Origin: an uncultured bacterium
GTDB taxonomy: Bacteria > Bacillota > Clostridia > Lachnospirales > Lachnospiraceae
Assembly (NCBI GenBank): GCA_905215625.1
Contig: CAJMQQ010000023.1
Coordinates: 1-38,751, forward strand
Direction: 5' to 3'
Length of the DNA: 38,751 nucleotides
Under the pieces are notes generated by a model. The model had not been told where the DNA came from. It saw nothing but the letters and a program-made list of their open reading frames with translations, and ran no database searches. The stretch's first letter is position 1. Every line of letters begins with the position of its first letter. Of this stretch, positions 24,647-34,101 are shown piece after piece. The position numbers and the translations under genes are program-made.

Positions 24647-26071
24647 GTGTTATTTTCCAGTATGTCATTTTTAATCTTGTTTCTGCCAATTACCCTGGCC
24701 GGATATTTTCTTTTGCCAAAGGTTGTGAGAAACCTTTGGCTTTTAGCCGTCAGCATGGTGTTTTATGCATGGGGAGAGCCGGAATTTGTCAAAGTAATGG
24801 CAGTATCGATTGGAATGAATTATGGATTTGGCCTGGCAGTGGATCGGCTTCGGGAACATAAATACGGATGCCGTCTGTGCCTGATTGTCATGGTGGTCTG
24901 CAACCTGGCGCTGCTGGGATATTTTAAATACATGAATTTTTTTATAGAGACCGTAAACAGGGCGGCTGGACATGAGATATTTGTGCCAACCAGAATTGCC
25001 CTTCCCATTGGAATTTCCTTTTTTACTTTTCAGGCAATGTCTTATGTGATTGACGTATACCGGAAACATGGAAAGGTTCAGAAAAACATCTTAAATGTAG
25101 GACTCTATATTGCGTTTTTTCCTCAGCTGATTGCAGGACCCATTGTCCGGTATGAGACTTTTTCCGACCAGATTTACAACCGGAAGGTGACGGCAGAGGG
25201 ATTTGCGGCAGGCATTCACCGGTTTTTGTATGGATTTATTAAAAAAGTGTTGGTTGCCAACACCATGGCGGTAATTGCAGATTATATCTTTACCCTTCCG
25301 GCAGCCGGAGAACTGACAACAGGGGGCGCCTGGCTGGGAGCAATTGCCTATACCTTCCAGATTTATTTTGATTTTTCCGCTTATTCCGATATGGCCATTG
25401 GCTTAGGACAGTTATTTGGATTTTATTTTCCGGAAAACTTCCGCTATCCTTATATGGCAGAATCCATTACCGACTTCTGGAGGCGGTGGCACATTTCGTT
25501 AAGTACCTGGTTCAGGGACTATGTCTATATTCCGTTAGGCGGTTCCAGAGTGGACTCTAAGTGGAAACTGGTAAGAAACCTGTTTGCAGTCTGGTTTTTA
25601 ACCGGAGTCTGGCATGGGGCCAACTGGACGTTTATCTGCTGGGGATTGTTCTACTTCGTCCTTCTGACTGGGGAAAAGCTGCTTCAGATACCGGAGCGGG
25701 CGAAAAAATGGGGCGTTGGGTGGCTGTACCGGATTCTGACCCTGCTTCTTGTCATCTGCGGCTGGGTTCTGTTCCGATCTGCAAGCCTTGGAGAAGCAGC
25801 GCTGTACTTAAAAACCATGTTTGGCCTGGAAACGGCTCATCCGGACGTGTCCTGGACGATTTACTATGTGTGGGAGTACCGCTGGTATTTTCTTGCGGCA
25901 ATCGCGGGAAGTACGCCGGTTATCGGCGGTCTTCTGGCGTGGGCAGACGGAAAAACCGGATCTGGTTTTGGGCGTCTGGCTGTCCATATTACGGTGTTTC
26001 TGCTGTTTTTACTGGCGGTTTCCGAACTGGTAATGGGAGCACACAATCCATTTATTTATTTTAACTTTTAG
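24647..26071 (+). CDS. MBOAT-family membrane O-acyltransferase (AlgI-like)
   Basis: 474 residues, about ten membrane helices. WRRWHISLSTWFRDYVYIPL and GVWHGANWTF (catalytic His about residue 323) are the two hallmark motifs of the AlgI/DltB/PatA group. Such proteins pass acyl groups across the membrane for acetylation of exopolysaccharide, wall polymers or teichoic acids. Start is GTG with AAAAGGAG. It follows metH by 18 bases and precedes the DHHW gene by 29; the two are a typical pair, with transcription possibly continuing from the metF operon. Target polymer unknown. Confidence 0.93.
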   Translation: MLFSSMSFLILFLPITLAGYFLLPKVVRNLWLLAVSMVFYAWGEPEFVKVMAVSIGMNYGFGLAVDRLREHKYGCRLCLIVMVVCNLALLGYFKYMNFFIETVNRAAGHEIFVPTRIALPIGISFFTFQAMSYVIDVYRKHGKVQKNILNVGLYIAFFPQLIAGPIVRYETFSDQIYNRKVTAEGFAAGIHRFLYGFIKKVLVANTMAVIADYIFTLPAAGELTTGGAWLGAIAYTFQIYFDFSAYSDMAIGLGQLFGFYFPENFRYPYMAESITDFWRRWHISLSTWFRDYVYIPLGGSRVDSKWKLVRNLFAVWFLTGVWHGANWTFICWGLFYFVLLTGEKLLQIPERAKKWGVGWLYRILTLLLVICGWVLFRSASLGEAALYLKTMFGLETAHPDVSWTIYYVWEYRWYFLAAIAGSTPVIGGLLAWADGKTGSGFGRLAVHITVFLLFLLAVSELVMGAHNPFIYFNF

Positions 26072-26100
26072 AACCAGGATGAAAGGAAGAAAAGGGCGAT

Positions 26101-27267
26101 ATGCGGATATGGAAAATGATAAACCGATACGGACTGACTGCTGCGTTTCTGCTTTTTATCTGCGGTATGGCGGTGTGGAATCTGCCGGAAGCAAAGGCGG
26201 CGGCAGAAAACAGTCAGGAGAAAACCTGGGCATCCGTTTCCGGCTCTTTAGAACAGTATTACAGCGAAGATCTAAAAGGCCGGTACCAGTTTGTTGAGGA
26301 AAACGGACTAGCAAAACGCCTGGCTTTTCTGTGTACCTGCAATGACACGGTGCGTCTGGACAATGGAGATCTGGAACGTCTCAGCAATCACTTTGACTGG
26401 GAAGATACTGCAGACAGCCTGATAAAGCTTAGTGAATACTGCAGGGAACTGGAAATCCCATTTCTCTGTGTATTTGCGCCTTCTAAAGTGTGCCAGTACG
26501 ATACCGGATTGCCGCTTGGAGTGCCGGACGAGGTCAATCCAGCAGCGGATCGGGTCATAGAATGTCTGGAAAATGCGGGAGTTTCCGTAATGGATCTGCG
26601 AAAAAGTCTCCATGAAGAAGGACGTTCCCATGAAGAACTGTTTTTCCATACGGATCACCACTGGAACTCAGAAGGAGCATTCTGGGGGTATCAGAAACTG
26701 GCGGAACGCCTGAATGCAGAGTACGGTTATGAGATTGACGATGATTTAAGAAACCGGGAAAATTTCTGTCAGGAGGATTTCCCAGAAGGATTTTTAGGTT
26801 CCTATGGAAAGAGAACGGGAAAATATTTCGGGGGAGTGGATGATATTTCCGTAATTCTGCCGGATTTTGAGGTCAGCCTCCGGATGGAAGTGCCGGACAG
26901 AGGGATTGTTCGGGAAGGGGATTTTTCCCAGGCACTCCTGGATTTTAGCCAGATTACAGACGCCTGGTATTACGATGACAGTCACATTCCTTATGCAGTC
27001 TACACAGGGGATGATTATAACCTGATGCGGATTACCAATGAGAACGCAGAAAACGATAAGAACCTTTTGCTGTTAAAGGACTCCTTTGTCCGTCCGGTAG
27101 CCAGCTTTTTAAGCCTGGGAATCCGCCAGGTAGAAGCCATTGATTTGCGGATAGAGCCAAAGATTTCCGTAAAAGAATATCTGAAAGCCCATAAACCGGA
27201 TATGGTCGTCTTTATATGCAGCATCTGGGCGCTGAAGGACTACAATCTGATTGATTTTGGATTGTAA
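26101..27267 (+). CDS. DHHW/AlgX-like exported SGNH-type protein
   Basis: 388 residues. A signal or anchor helix lies at about 12-33 (LTAAFLLFICGMAVW), so the rest is outside the membrane. HTDHHWNSEGA (183-193) carries the signature D185-H186-H187-W188; LLLKDSFVRP near residue 320 supplies the serine-like block seen in AlgJ/AlgX and DHHW proteins. The family is thought to receive the acyl group from the MBOAT partner and transfer it to the polymer. Start ATG 26101 after AAAAGGGCG. Coupled to the MBOAT gene upstream; hemB has its own promoter beginning just inside the end of this gene. Confidence 0.85.
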   Translation: MRIWKMINRYGLTAAFLLFICGMAVWNLPEAKAAAENSQEKTWASVSGSLEQYYSEDLKGRYQFVEENGLAKRLAFLCTCNDTVRLDNGDLERLSNHFDWEDTADSLIKLSEYCRELEIPFLCVFAPSKVCQYDTGLPLGVPDEVNPAADRVIECLENAGVSVMDLRKSLHEEGRSHEELFFHTDHHWNSEGAFWGYQKLAERLNAEYGYEIDDDLRNRENFCQEDFPEGFLGSYGKRTGKYFGGVDDISVILPDFEVSLRMEVPDRGIVREGDFSQALLDFSQITDAWYYDDSHIPYAVYTGDDYNLMRITNENAENDKNLLLLKDSFVRPVASFLSLGIRQVEAIDLRIEPKISVKEYLKAHKPDMVVFICSIWALKDYNLIDFGL

Positions 27268-27280
27268 AATGTGCTATAGT
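27251..27280 (+). promoter_or_regulatory. Promoter of hemB-hemL
   Basis: TTGATT (27251-27256), 18-base spacer, TATAGT (27275-27280). The -35 lies within the last codons of the DHHW gene. Confidence 0.6.
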
Positions 27281-27350
27281 AATATGGAATGTTTGAATGA
27301 GGCAGAAATGTTTACTCTGGCCTCAACACAAGAGAAAAGAGGATGTAATC

Positions 27351-28337
27351 ATGATTGATTTGGTTCAGAGACCGAGAAGGCTGCGTACTACCCCCCTTCT
27401 GAGAAAAATGGTCCGGGAAACCCGGATGGATAAGTCTTCCTTGATTTATCCCATGTTTGTAAAAGAAGGTACAAATATTAAAGAAGAAATCCCTACAATG
27501 CCGGGACAGTTCCGCTACAGCGTGGACCGTCTGCCGGAGGCGCTGGAAGAGGTTGCAAAGGCAGGAGTTCCAAGCGTTATGCTGTTTGGAATTCCCGACC
27601 ACAAGGACGCCTGCGGAAGCGGTGCTTATGCGGAAGACGGCATTATCCAGAAGGCGTTCCGGAAAGCAAAGGAAAGCGTGCCGGATCTGTACTACATTGG
27701 CGACGTGTGTATGTGTGAATACACTTCCCATGGCCACTGCGGCATTTTAGACGGACACTATGTAGATAACGATAAGACATTGGAATATCTGGCAAAAATC
27801 GCCCTGTCCCAGGTTCAGGCAGGAGCAGATATGGTAGCGCCGTCTGATATGATGGACGGACGGGTAGCTGCCATTCGGGAAATTTTAGACGATAACGGAT
27901 ATGAAACCATTCCGATTATGGCTTATTCTGCAAAATATGCGTCCGGTTTTTATGGCCCGTTTCGGGATGCAGCGGGATCTGCTCCGTCTTTTGGGGACAG
28001 AAAGAGCTATCAGATGGACTACCATAACCGGAAAGAGGCATTAAAAGAAGTCTTTTCTGACATCGAAGAGGGAGCGGACATTATTATGATTAAGCCGGCC
28101 CTGTCTTACCTGGATATTATCAGAGAGACTGCAGATGCTATTGACCTTCCGGTTGCTGCCTACAGCGTCAGCGGCGAGTATGCCATGATCAAGGCAGGAG
28201 GAGCGTTAGGCTATATTGATGAAGATAATTTAATCTGTGAGACTGCTGCCAGCATTTACCGGGCAGGATGCAATATCCTTCTGACTTACTTTGCAAAAGA
28301 ACTGGCCAGATTCATGGATGAGGGGAGAATTGGGTAA
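27351..28337 (+). CDS. hemB: Porphobilinogen synthase (delta-aminolevulinate dehydratase)
   Basis: 328 residues. Both Schiff-base lysines are present, K195 (AYSAKYASGFYGPFRDAA) and K248 (MIKPALSYLD). The cysteines C120, C122 and C130 (DVCMCEYTSHGHCG) make it the zinc-dependent type. It joins two aminolevulinate molecules into porphobilinogen. The start at 27351 is chosen by AAAGAGGATG; the longer frame begins in the promoter leader. The stop overlaps the hemL ATG by one base (TAATG), so translation is coupled. Confidence 0.97.
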   Translation: MIDLVQRPRRLRTTPLLRKMVRETRMDKSSLIYPMFVKEGTNIKEEIPTMPGQFRYSVDRLPEALEEVAKAGVPSVMLFGIPDHKDACGSGAYAEDGIIQKAFRKAKESVPDLYYIGDVCMCEYTSHGHCGILDGHYVDNDKTLEYLAKIALSQVQAGADMVAPSDMMDGRVAAIREILDDNGYETIPIMAYSAKYASGFYGPFRDAAGSAPSFGDRKSYQMDYHNRKEALKEVFSDIEEGADIIMIKPALSYLDIIRETADAIDLPVAAYSVSGEYAMIKAGGALGYIDEDNLICETAASIYRAGCNILLTYFAKELARFMDEGRIG

Positions 28338-29620
28338 TGACAAAATCAGAGCAGTTATTTAGCGAAGCAGTGAATTTGATGCCGGGCGGCGTCAACAGTC
28401 CGGTCCGTGCATTCCGGGCAGTGGGCAGCCATCCCAGATTTATTGACCGGGCAAGAGGCCCTTACGTATGGGATGTAGACGGCAACCGCTATATTGATTA
28501 CATCGGATCCTGGGGGCCAATGATTTTAGGACACAATCATCCGGTTGTGTATGAAGCAGTGGTAAAGGCTGCAGAAAAAGGACTGAGTTTCGGCGCTGCA
28601 ACCGGAATCGAAGTCCAGGTGGCCGAGCTGGTAAAACAGATGGTTCCGTCTATGGAAATGATGCGTATGGTCAATTCCGGAACCGAGGCTGTTATGTCTG
28701 CGGTCCGCCTTGCAAGAGGATTTACAGGACGCAATAAGATTTTGAAATTTGCCGGCTGCTACCATGGCCATTCTGATTCTATGCTGGTAAAGGCCGGCTC
28801 CGGCGCCATGACAAGCGGAATTCCGGACAGCTTAGGTGTGCCGGCAGGAAGCGCCCAGGACACCCTGACAGCGGTTTACAACGATGTGTCCAGCGTAGAA
28901 GCGCTGTTTGCCCAGTACCCAGGCCAGATTGCCGCTGTGATTTTAGAGCCGGTTGCCTGCAACATGGGTACAGTTGTTCCAAAAGAAGGATTTTTACAAG
29001 CAATGCGCGACATCTGTACCAGAGAAGGCGCCTTGCTGATCTTTGATGAAGTCATTACCGGATTCCGGTTAAGCAGAGGCGGTGCCCAGGAACGGTTTGG
29101 AGTGACTCCTGATTTAAGCACATTTGGAAAGATTATCGGCGGCGGTATGCCAGTAGGATGCTACGGCGGACGGAAAGAACTGATGGAACTGGTAGCGCCT
29201 TTAGGCGGCGTATACCAGGCAGGCACGTTAAGCGGCAATCCAGTAGCCATGTCAGCCGGACTGGCAGAGCTTACCATGTTAAATGAGCATCCGGAGATTT
29301 ACGATTATATCAACGGTTTAGGCGATTATTATAGGGAAAGCGCAAGAAAACTGTTTGAAAAGTATCAAAAACCGTGGCAGGTAACGGGAGTGGGTTCCTT
29401 AAGCTGCATCTATTTTACCGATCATCCGGTTTCCAATTACGAGGATGCCAAGACTGCCGATACTGCAGAATTCGGCCGTTATTTCAATCACATGATTACC
29501 AACGGCGTCAGTATGGCTCCTTCCCAGTTTGAGTCTATTTTCATTTCCAATGCCCACACAAAGGAACTGATAGACATTACCATGGACATTTTAGGAGAGT
29601 ATCTGGAAGAACAGCAGTAA
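28337..29620 (+). CDS. hemL: Glutamate-1-semialdehyde 2,1-aminomutase
   Basis: 427 residues, PLP-dependent class III aminotransferase fold. PLP lysine K265 in STFGKIIGGGMP; NSGTEAVMSAVRLAR and LIFDEVITGFR are the cofactor-binding motifs. NSPVRAF and GSWGPMILGH are typical of HemL. It makes 5-aminolevulinate in the C5 pathway, feeding HemB just upstream. hemA (glutamyl-tRNA reductase) is not in the window. The product probably goes to cobalamin and siroheme. Followed by a strong terminator. Confidence 0.97.
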   Translation: MTKSEQLFSEAVNLMPGGVNSPVRAFRAVGSHPRFIDRARGPYVWDVDGNRYIDYIGSWGPMILGHNHPVVYEAVVKAAEKGLSFGAATGIEVQVAELVKQMVPSMEMMRMVNSGTEAVMSAVRLARGFTGRNKILKFAGCYHGHSDSMLVKAGSGAMTSGIPDSLGVPAGSAQDTLTAVYNDVSSVEALFAQYPGQIAAVILEPVACNMGTVVPKEGFLQAMRDICTREGALLIFDEVITGFRLSRGGAQERFGVTPDLSTFGKIIGGGMPVGCYGGRKELMELVAPLGGVYQAGTLSGNPVAMSAGLAELTMLNEHPEIYDYINGLGDYYRESARKLFEKYQKPWQVTGVGSLSCIYFTDHPVSNYEDAKTADTAEFGRYFNHMITNGVSMAPSQFESIFISNAHTKELIDITMDILGEYLEEQQ

Positions 29621-29640
29621 CAGCCAGACGGTCAGATAAG

Positions 29641-29682
29641 AGGACTTCAGAATTCAGAGTGTTGAATCAGAAGTCCTTTTTT
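29641..29682 (+). terminator. Terminator of the hemB-hemL operon
   Basis: AGGACTTC / GAAGTCCT (29641-29648, 29670-29677) with a partly paired interior, then T6 ending at 29682. The 3' arm lies in the last codons and stop of the convergent YihY gene. Confidence 0.85.
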
Positions 29683-30497
29683 GACGAACGTGTTTCGTAG
29701 AAATAATTGATTTCAGCACCTAAAAACAGGGCGCAGAGACAGAAATACAACCACAGCATTAAGAGCACTACGGCAGTTAAACTTCCGTATGTATAAGAAA
29801 ACTTATTGAAGAAACGGAAATAAATGGAAAATCCCAGGGAAATACCAATCCAGCATACCGTTGAAAACAGCGCGCCTGGAATCTGTTCCCGCCAGTTTAA
29901 GTCCCTGTTGGGAACGAAGGTATAAAGGCCGGTAAAGCAGAAGATTAAAGTTCCCAGGGATAGCAGAGTTCGGACATTTATGATATACTGGGTAATGGAC
30001 ACCAGAAATGGAAGTTTTCTTAAAATAAAATTACTGAGAGTATCGCCGAATACCAGAAGTACCAGGGAAAGGATCAGAACCAGAATAAAAACAATGGTAT
30101 ATCCAGAGCAGATAATTCTAGTCATAATATAGCCACGGTGGGAGTGGTCTCCCTGGATCCGGTTTAACCCTTTTGCAATTCCGAGCATCCCTTTTGACGC
30201 AGACCACAGAGCGGCCAGAGCAGACAGGGAAAGCAAGGCAGCCGGTGATTCGGTGTAAAGGCTGTTGATCAGACTGAACAAGATCTGGCTGAACTGCCGG
30301 GGAATAATGGGACCGAACAACTGCAGCAGATCATTCTGGCTGACACTGGGAATGACCTGGATAATGGACAGCATCAACATAGTAAAGGGAAATGCCGCCA
30401 TGATGATAAAGAACGAGGCCTGGGCAGCATAAACGGTAATTTCGTCAGAAGTATATTTTTTAATAAGCCGCTGTACAAACAGCAGGAAAGTCAGCAT
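29667..30497 (-). CDS. YihY/BrkB-family membrane protein
   Basis: 276 residues with about six membrane helices. VYAAQASFFIIMAAFPF at the start and LWLYFCLCALFLGAEINYF near the end are the family hallmarks, and the central LWSASKGMLGIAKGLNRI is also conserved. Once called ribonuclease BN by mistake; the real function is unclear, with transport or envelope roles suggested. Start ATG 30497 follows AAAGGAG. Monocistronic with its own promoter, divergent from the ABC exporter. Confidence 0.9.
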   Translation of the reverse strand: MLTFLLFVQRLIKKYTSDEITVYAAQASFFIIMAAFPFTMLMLSIIQVIPSVSQNDLLQLFGPIIPRQFSQILFSLINSLYTESPAALLSLSALAALWSASKGMLGIAKGLNRIQGDHSHRGYIMTRIICSGYTIVFILVLILSLVLLVFGDTLSNFILRKLPFLVSITQYIINVRTLLSLGTLIFCFTGLYTFVPNRDLNWREQIPGALFSTVCWIGISLGFSIYFRFFNKFSYTYGSLTAVVLLMLWLYFCLCALFLGAEINYFYETRSSKKDF

Positions 30498-30529
30498 AAA
30501 AGACGCTCCTTTATTCAGATTTTGTTAAA

Positions 30530-30558
30530 AATATACCATGAGAAAAGGAAAATAACAA
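30530..30558 (-). promoter_or_regulatory. Promoter of the YihY gene
   Basis: Minus strand TTGTTA (30553-30558), 17-base spacer, TATATT (30530-30535). Confidence 0.6.
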
Positions 30559-30595
30559 GGCCTAACGATAAGGACCAGGTTTGGAGGAAGAGAAT

Positions 30596-32359
30596 ATGAA
30601 ACGGCTTTTGGGCTATCTGAAACAATACCAGAAGGAAAGCATAATTGCTCCGCTGTTTAAAATGCTGGAGGCCAGCTTTGAACTGCTGGTGCCTTTAGTA
30701 GTGGCCAGTATGATTGACGTGGGAATCCGCAGCCAGGACAGCGCGCATATTTTAAAAATGGGAGGTCTGCTGGTGCTTTTAGCGGTAATCGGGATTACCT
30801 GTTCCCTGACTGCCCAGTATTTTGCTGCAAAAGCAGCCATTGGAGCAGGAACGGCTCTTCGGAATGATTTGTTTGCCCACATCAACAAGCTTTCCTATGC
30901 AGAAATCGATACAGTAGGTACGGCAACGCTGATTACCCGTATGACCGGAGACATTAATACGGTCCAGAACGGCGTCAACATGGTGCTCCGTCTGTTTCTG
31001 CGCTCCCCCTTTGTGGTGTTTGGCGCTATGGTTATGGCATTTACAGTAGATGTGAAAGGAGCCATGGTATTTGTCTGTGCCATTCCTCTTCTTTCCATAG
31101 TGGTATTCGGTATTCTGCTGATCAGTATGCCGCTGTATAAAAAGGTGCAGAAACAGTTAGATCAGGTAACCCTTTCTACCAGGGAAAATCTGCTGGGCGT
31201 CCGGGTAATCCGCGCGTTTAACCGCCAGGACAGCGAGACAAAGCGGTTTCAGGAAGAAAACAGCCTGCTGGTAAAATCCCAGGTATTTGTGGGTAAAATC
31301 GCGGCTCTTTTAAATCCTGCGACTTATGTAATCATTAATCTGGCGATTGTAGTCCTGATCTGGACAGGGGCAAGACAAGCAGATGCTGGAATTTTATCCC
31401 AGGGAAAAGTGGTGGCATTAGTAAATTATATGTCTCAGATTCTGGTGGAATTAATCAAACTGGCAAACTTGATGATTCTGATTTCCAAGGCCATGGCCAG
31501 TATGAAGCGGGTAGACAGCATATTTGAGATTGAGTCAGGGATAAGAGAGGCAGAACAAACGGAAACGCAGGACGTTTACAGAAAGAGTCAGGCAGGAGAA
31601 GAGATTCCAAAAGTAAGGTTTTCCCATGTGACCTTTACCTATGAAGGGGCAAAAGAACCGTCCCTTACGGACATTTCTTTTACGGCAATGGCAGGGGAAA
31701 CCATTGGAATCATTGGTGGAACCGGTTCTGGAAAATCTACCCTGGTAAACTTAATCCCAAGGTTTTATGATGTGACTGAAGGAAGGGTTGAGATAGATGG
31801 AACCGATGTGCGGGAAGGACGGCTTGATAACATCCGGAATCAGATAGGCGCAGTACCGCAAAAAGCAGTTCTGTTTAAAGGAACGTTAAGGGAAAATATG
31901 CAGTGGGGCAAAAAGGATGCTTCCGATGAGGAAATCTGGCAGGCATTAAAGACTGCCCAGGCCAGAGAATTTGTAGAAGAAAAAGGAAACGGATTGGATC
32001 TGGACATTCATCAGGGCGGACGCAATCTGTCCGGCGGACAGAGGCAGAGACTGACCATTGCAAGAGCCCTGGTGCGAAGGCCAAATATCCTGATTATGGA
32101 CGACAGCGCTTCTGCTCTGGATTTTGCGACAGACGCCAGACTTCGTCAGGCTATCAAAGAAGATACGGAAGATATGACCGTATTTCTGGTTTCCCAGAGA
32201 GCGGCAACCATCAAAAATGCGGACAGGATTCTGGTGTTAGACGATGGACGTCTGGCAGGTACTGGAACCCATAAAGAACTGTTCCAATCCTGTCAGGTGT
32301 ATCGGGAGATTTGTCTGTCCCAGCTTTCTAAGGAGGAGGTACAGCAGTATGAGAGATAA
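30596..32359 (+). CDS. ABC exporter half, subunit with degenerate catalytic residues (TM287-like)
   Basis: 587 residues: six-helix export domain (about 1-310), then an ATPase domain with Walker A GGTGSGKST (about 374-382) and signature NLSGGQRQR (about 477-485). The Walker B is ILIMDDSASALD, with Asp in place of the catalytic Glu, and the H-loop histidine is replaced by Gln (LVSQRAA). This is the pattern of the degenerate-site subunit in heterodimeric exporters such as TM287/288 or BmrC/D. Start ATG 30596 follows GGAGGAAG. Ends 11 bases inside the partner gene. Likely exports lipophilic compounds or drugs; substrate unknown. Confidence 0.94.
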   Translation: MKRLLGYLKQYQKESIIAPLFKMLEASFELLVPLVVASMIDVGIRSQDSAHILKMGGLLVLLAVIGITCSLTAQYFAAKAAIGAGTALRNDLFAHINKLSYAEIDTVGTATLITRMTGDINTVQNGVNMVLRLFLRSPFVVFGAMVMAFTVDVKGAMVFVCAIPLLSIVVFGILLISMPLYKKVQKQLDQVTLSTRENLLGVRVIRAFNRQDSETKRFQEENSLLVKSQVFVGKIAALLNPATYVIINLAIVVLIWTGARQADAGILSQGKVVALVNYMSQILVELIKLANLMILISKAMASMKRVDSIFEIESGIREAEQTETQDVYRKSQAGEEIPKVRFSHVTFTYEGAKEPSLTDISFTAMAGETIGIIGGTGSGKSTLVNLIPRFYDVTEGRVEIDGTDVREGRLDNIRNQIGAVPQKAVLFKGTLRENMQWGKKDASDEEIWQALKTAQAREFVEEKGNGLDLDIHQGGRNLSGGQRQRLTIARALVRRPNILIMDDSASALDFATDARLRQAIKEDTEDMTVFLVSQRAATIKNADRILVLDDGRLAGTGTHKELFQSCQVYREICLSQLSKEEVQQYER

Positions 32360-34097
32360 AAAGAACCGGGAAACCATTGAGCGTATTCTTCTTTACATCC
32401 GCCAATACAAATGGAAAGTAGGATTTTCCCTGATTCTGGCTCTTTTCATTGTTGCGCTGACATTGTATGTGCCCATTCTGATTGGACAGGCAGTGGACCT
32501 GATCATAGGTCCGGGACAGGTGGAATTTGCCGGACTGACAGGAATCCTTATAAAAATTGGAGCTGCCGTGGCGGCAACCGCCCTGGCTCAGTGGCTGATG
32601 AACCATATCAACAACCAGATTACTTATCAGGTGGTTATGGATATCCGTACCCAGGCATTTGAGCGTCTGGAGCATCTGCCGATTAGCTATCTGGACAGCC
32701 ATACATCCGGAGACGTCTTAAGCCGGGTAATTACTGACGTAGATCAGTTCTCTGAAGGACTTTTAATGGGATTTACCCAGTTGTTTACCGGAGTGATGAC
32801 CATTGTGGGAACCTTGTTGTTTATGCTGTCTGTCAATCCATGGATTACGGCGGTAGTGGTAATTCTTACGCCCCTGTCTCTGGTAGTAGCGGGATTTATC
32901 GCAAAAAAGAGTTATGCCATGTTTAAACACCAGTCGGAAACCAGAGGGGAGCTGACCGGACTGGTAGACGAGATGCTAGGAAATTTAAAAGTCGTACAGG
33001 CATTTGGATATGGAGAAGAAGCGCAGAAAAAATTTGAAGAAATCAATGGCCGCCTGGCTGGGTACAGCTTAAAGGCAACGTTTTTTTCCTCCATTACCAA
33101 TCCGGCTACCCGGTTTGTCAACAGTATGGTTTATGCGGCAGTGGGATTAAGCGGATCTTATGCAGCGATTGGCGGCATGATTTCTATTGGCCAGCTGACC
33201 AGCTTTTTAAGCTATGCAAACCAGTATACCAAGCCGTTTAATGAGATTTCCGGCGTTGTGACAGAACTTCAGAATGCGCTGGTATCGGCATCCCGCGTTT
33301 TTGCCTTGATTGATCAGGAACCGGAGATAGAAGATAGAGCAGATGCAGCAGAGTTAAAGCAGGCAGAAGGAAGGGTAGAACTTCGCAATGTAGATTTTTC
33401 CTATACACCGGAGAAAAAGCTGATTGAACAGTTTAACCTGAAGGTAGAAAAAGGAAAGCGGGTGGCCATCGTAGGTCCTACGGGATGTGGAAAAACCACG
33501 ATTATTAATCTGCTCATGCGGTTTTATGATGTAAACAGCGGAAGCATTGAAGTAGATGGACGGGACATCCGGGACATTACCAGAAAGAGCCTGCGTTCTA
33601 ATTATGGTATGGTACTTCAGGAAACCTGGCTGAAAGCCGGTACTATCCGGGAAAATATTGCCTATGGAAAGCCGGACGCTTCTATGGAAGAGATTGTAAA
33701 GGCAGCAAAAGAAGCCCATGCAGACAGTTTTATACGGAAGATGCCACAGGGATATGATACAGTAATCAGCGAAGACGGCGGCAATCTTTCCCAGGGCCAG
33801 AAGCAGCTTCTCTGTATTGCCAGGGTTATGCTGTGCCTGCCGCCGATGCTGATTTTAGATGAAGCAACTTCGTCTATTGATACCCGTACGGAGATACGGA
33901 TTCAGAAGGCGTTTGCCAAAATGATGGAAGGGCGCACCAGCTTTATTGTGGCCCACCGCCTGTCTACCATTAAGGAAGCGGATACTATCTTAGTGATGGA
34001 AGACGGCCATATTGTAGAACAGGGAAAACATGAGGAACTGCTGGCAAAGGGTGGATTTTATGCCAGACTTTATAACAGCCAGTTTGCAGTTTCCTAA
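32349..34097 (+). CDS. ABC exporter half, catalytically intact partner (TM288-like)
   Basis: 582 residues with six membrane helices and an ATPase domain. Walker A is GPTGCGKTT (about 375-383), Walker B LILDEATSSID has the catalytic Glu, and the H-loop is intact (IVAHRLSTI). Its signature is NLSQGQKQL, a departure from LSGGQ that is also seen in TM288-type subunits and contributes to the other half's site. Start ATG 32349 after AAGGAGGAGG, overlapping the first gene by 11 bases, so the two are translationally coupled and surely pair. The stop lies 4 bases from the convergent nfo stop. Confidence 0.95.
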   Translation: MRDKKNRETIERILLYIRQYKWKVGFSLILALFIVALTLYVPILIGQAVDLIIGPGQVEFAGLTGILIKIGAAVAATALAQWLMNHINNQITYQVVMDIRTQAFERLEHLPISYLDSHTSGDVLSRVITDVDQFSEGLLMGFTQLFTGVMTIVGTLLFMLSVNPWITAVVVILTPLSLVVAGFIAKKSYAMFKHQSETRGELTGLVDEMLGNLKVVQAFGYGEEAQKKFEEINGRLAGYSLKATFFSSITNPATRFVNSMVYAAVGLSGSYAAIGGMISIGQLTSFLSYANQYTKPFNEISGVVTELQNALVSASRVFALIDQEPEIEDRADAAELKQAEGRVELRNVDFSYTPEKKLIEQFNLKVEKGKRVAIVGPTGCGKTTIINLLMRFYDVNSGSIEVDGRDIRDITRKSLRSNYGMVLQETWLKAGTIRENIAYGKPDASMEEIVKAAKEAHADSFIRKMPQGYDTVISEDGGNLSQGQKQLLCIARVMLCLPPMLILDEATSSIDTRTEIRIQKAFAKMMEGRTSFIVAHRLSTIKEADTILVMEDGHIVEQGKHEELLAKGGFYARLYNSQFAVS

Positions 34098-34101
34098 ACG
34101 A

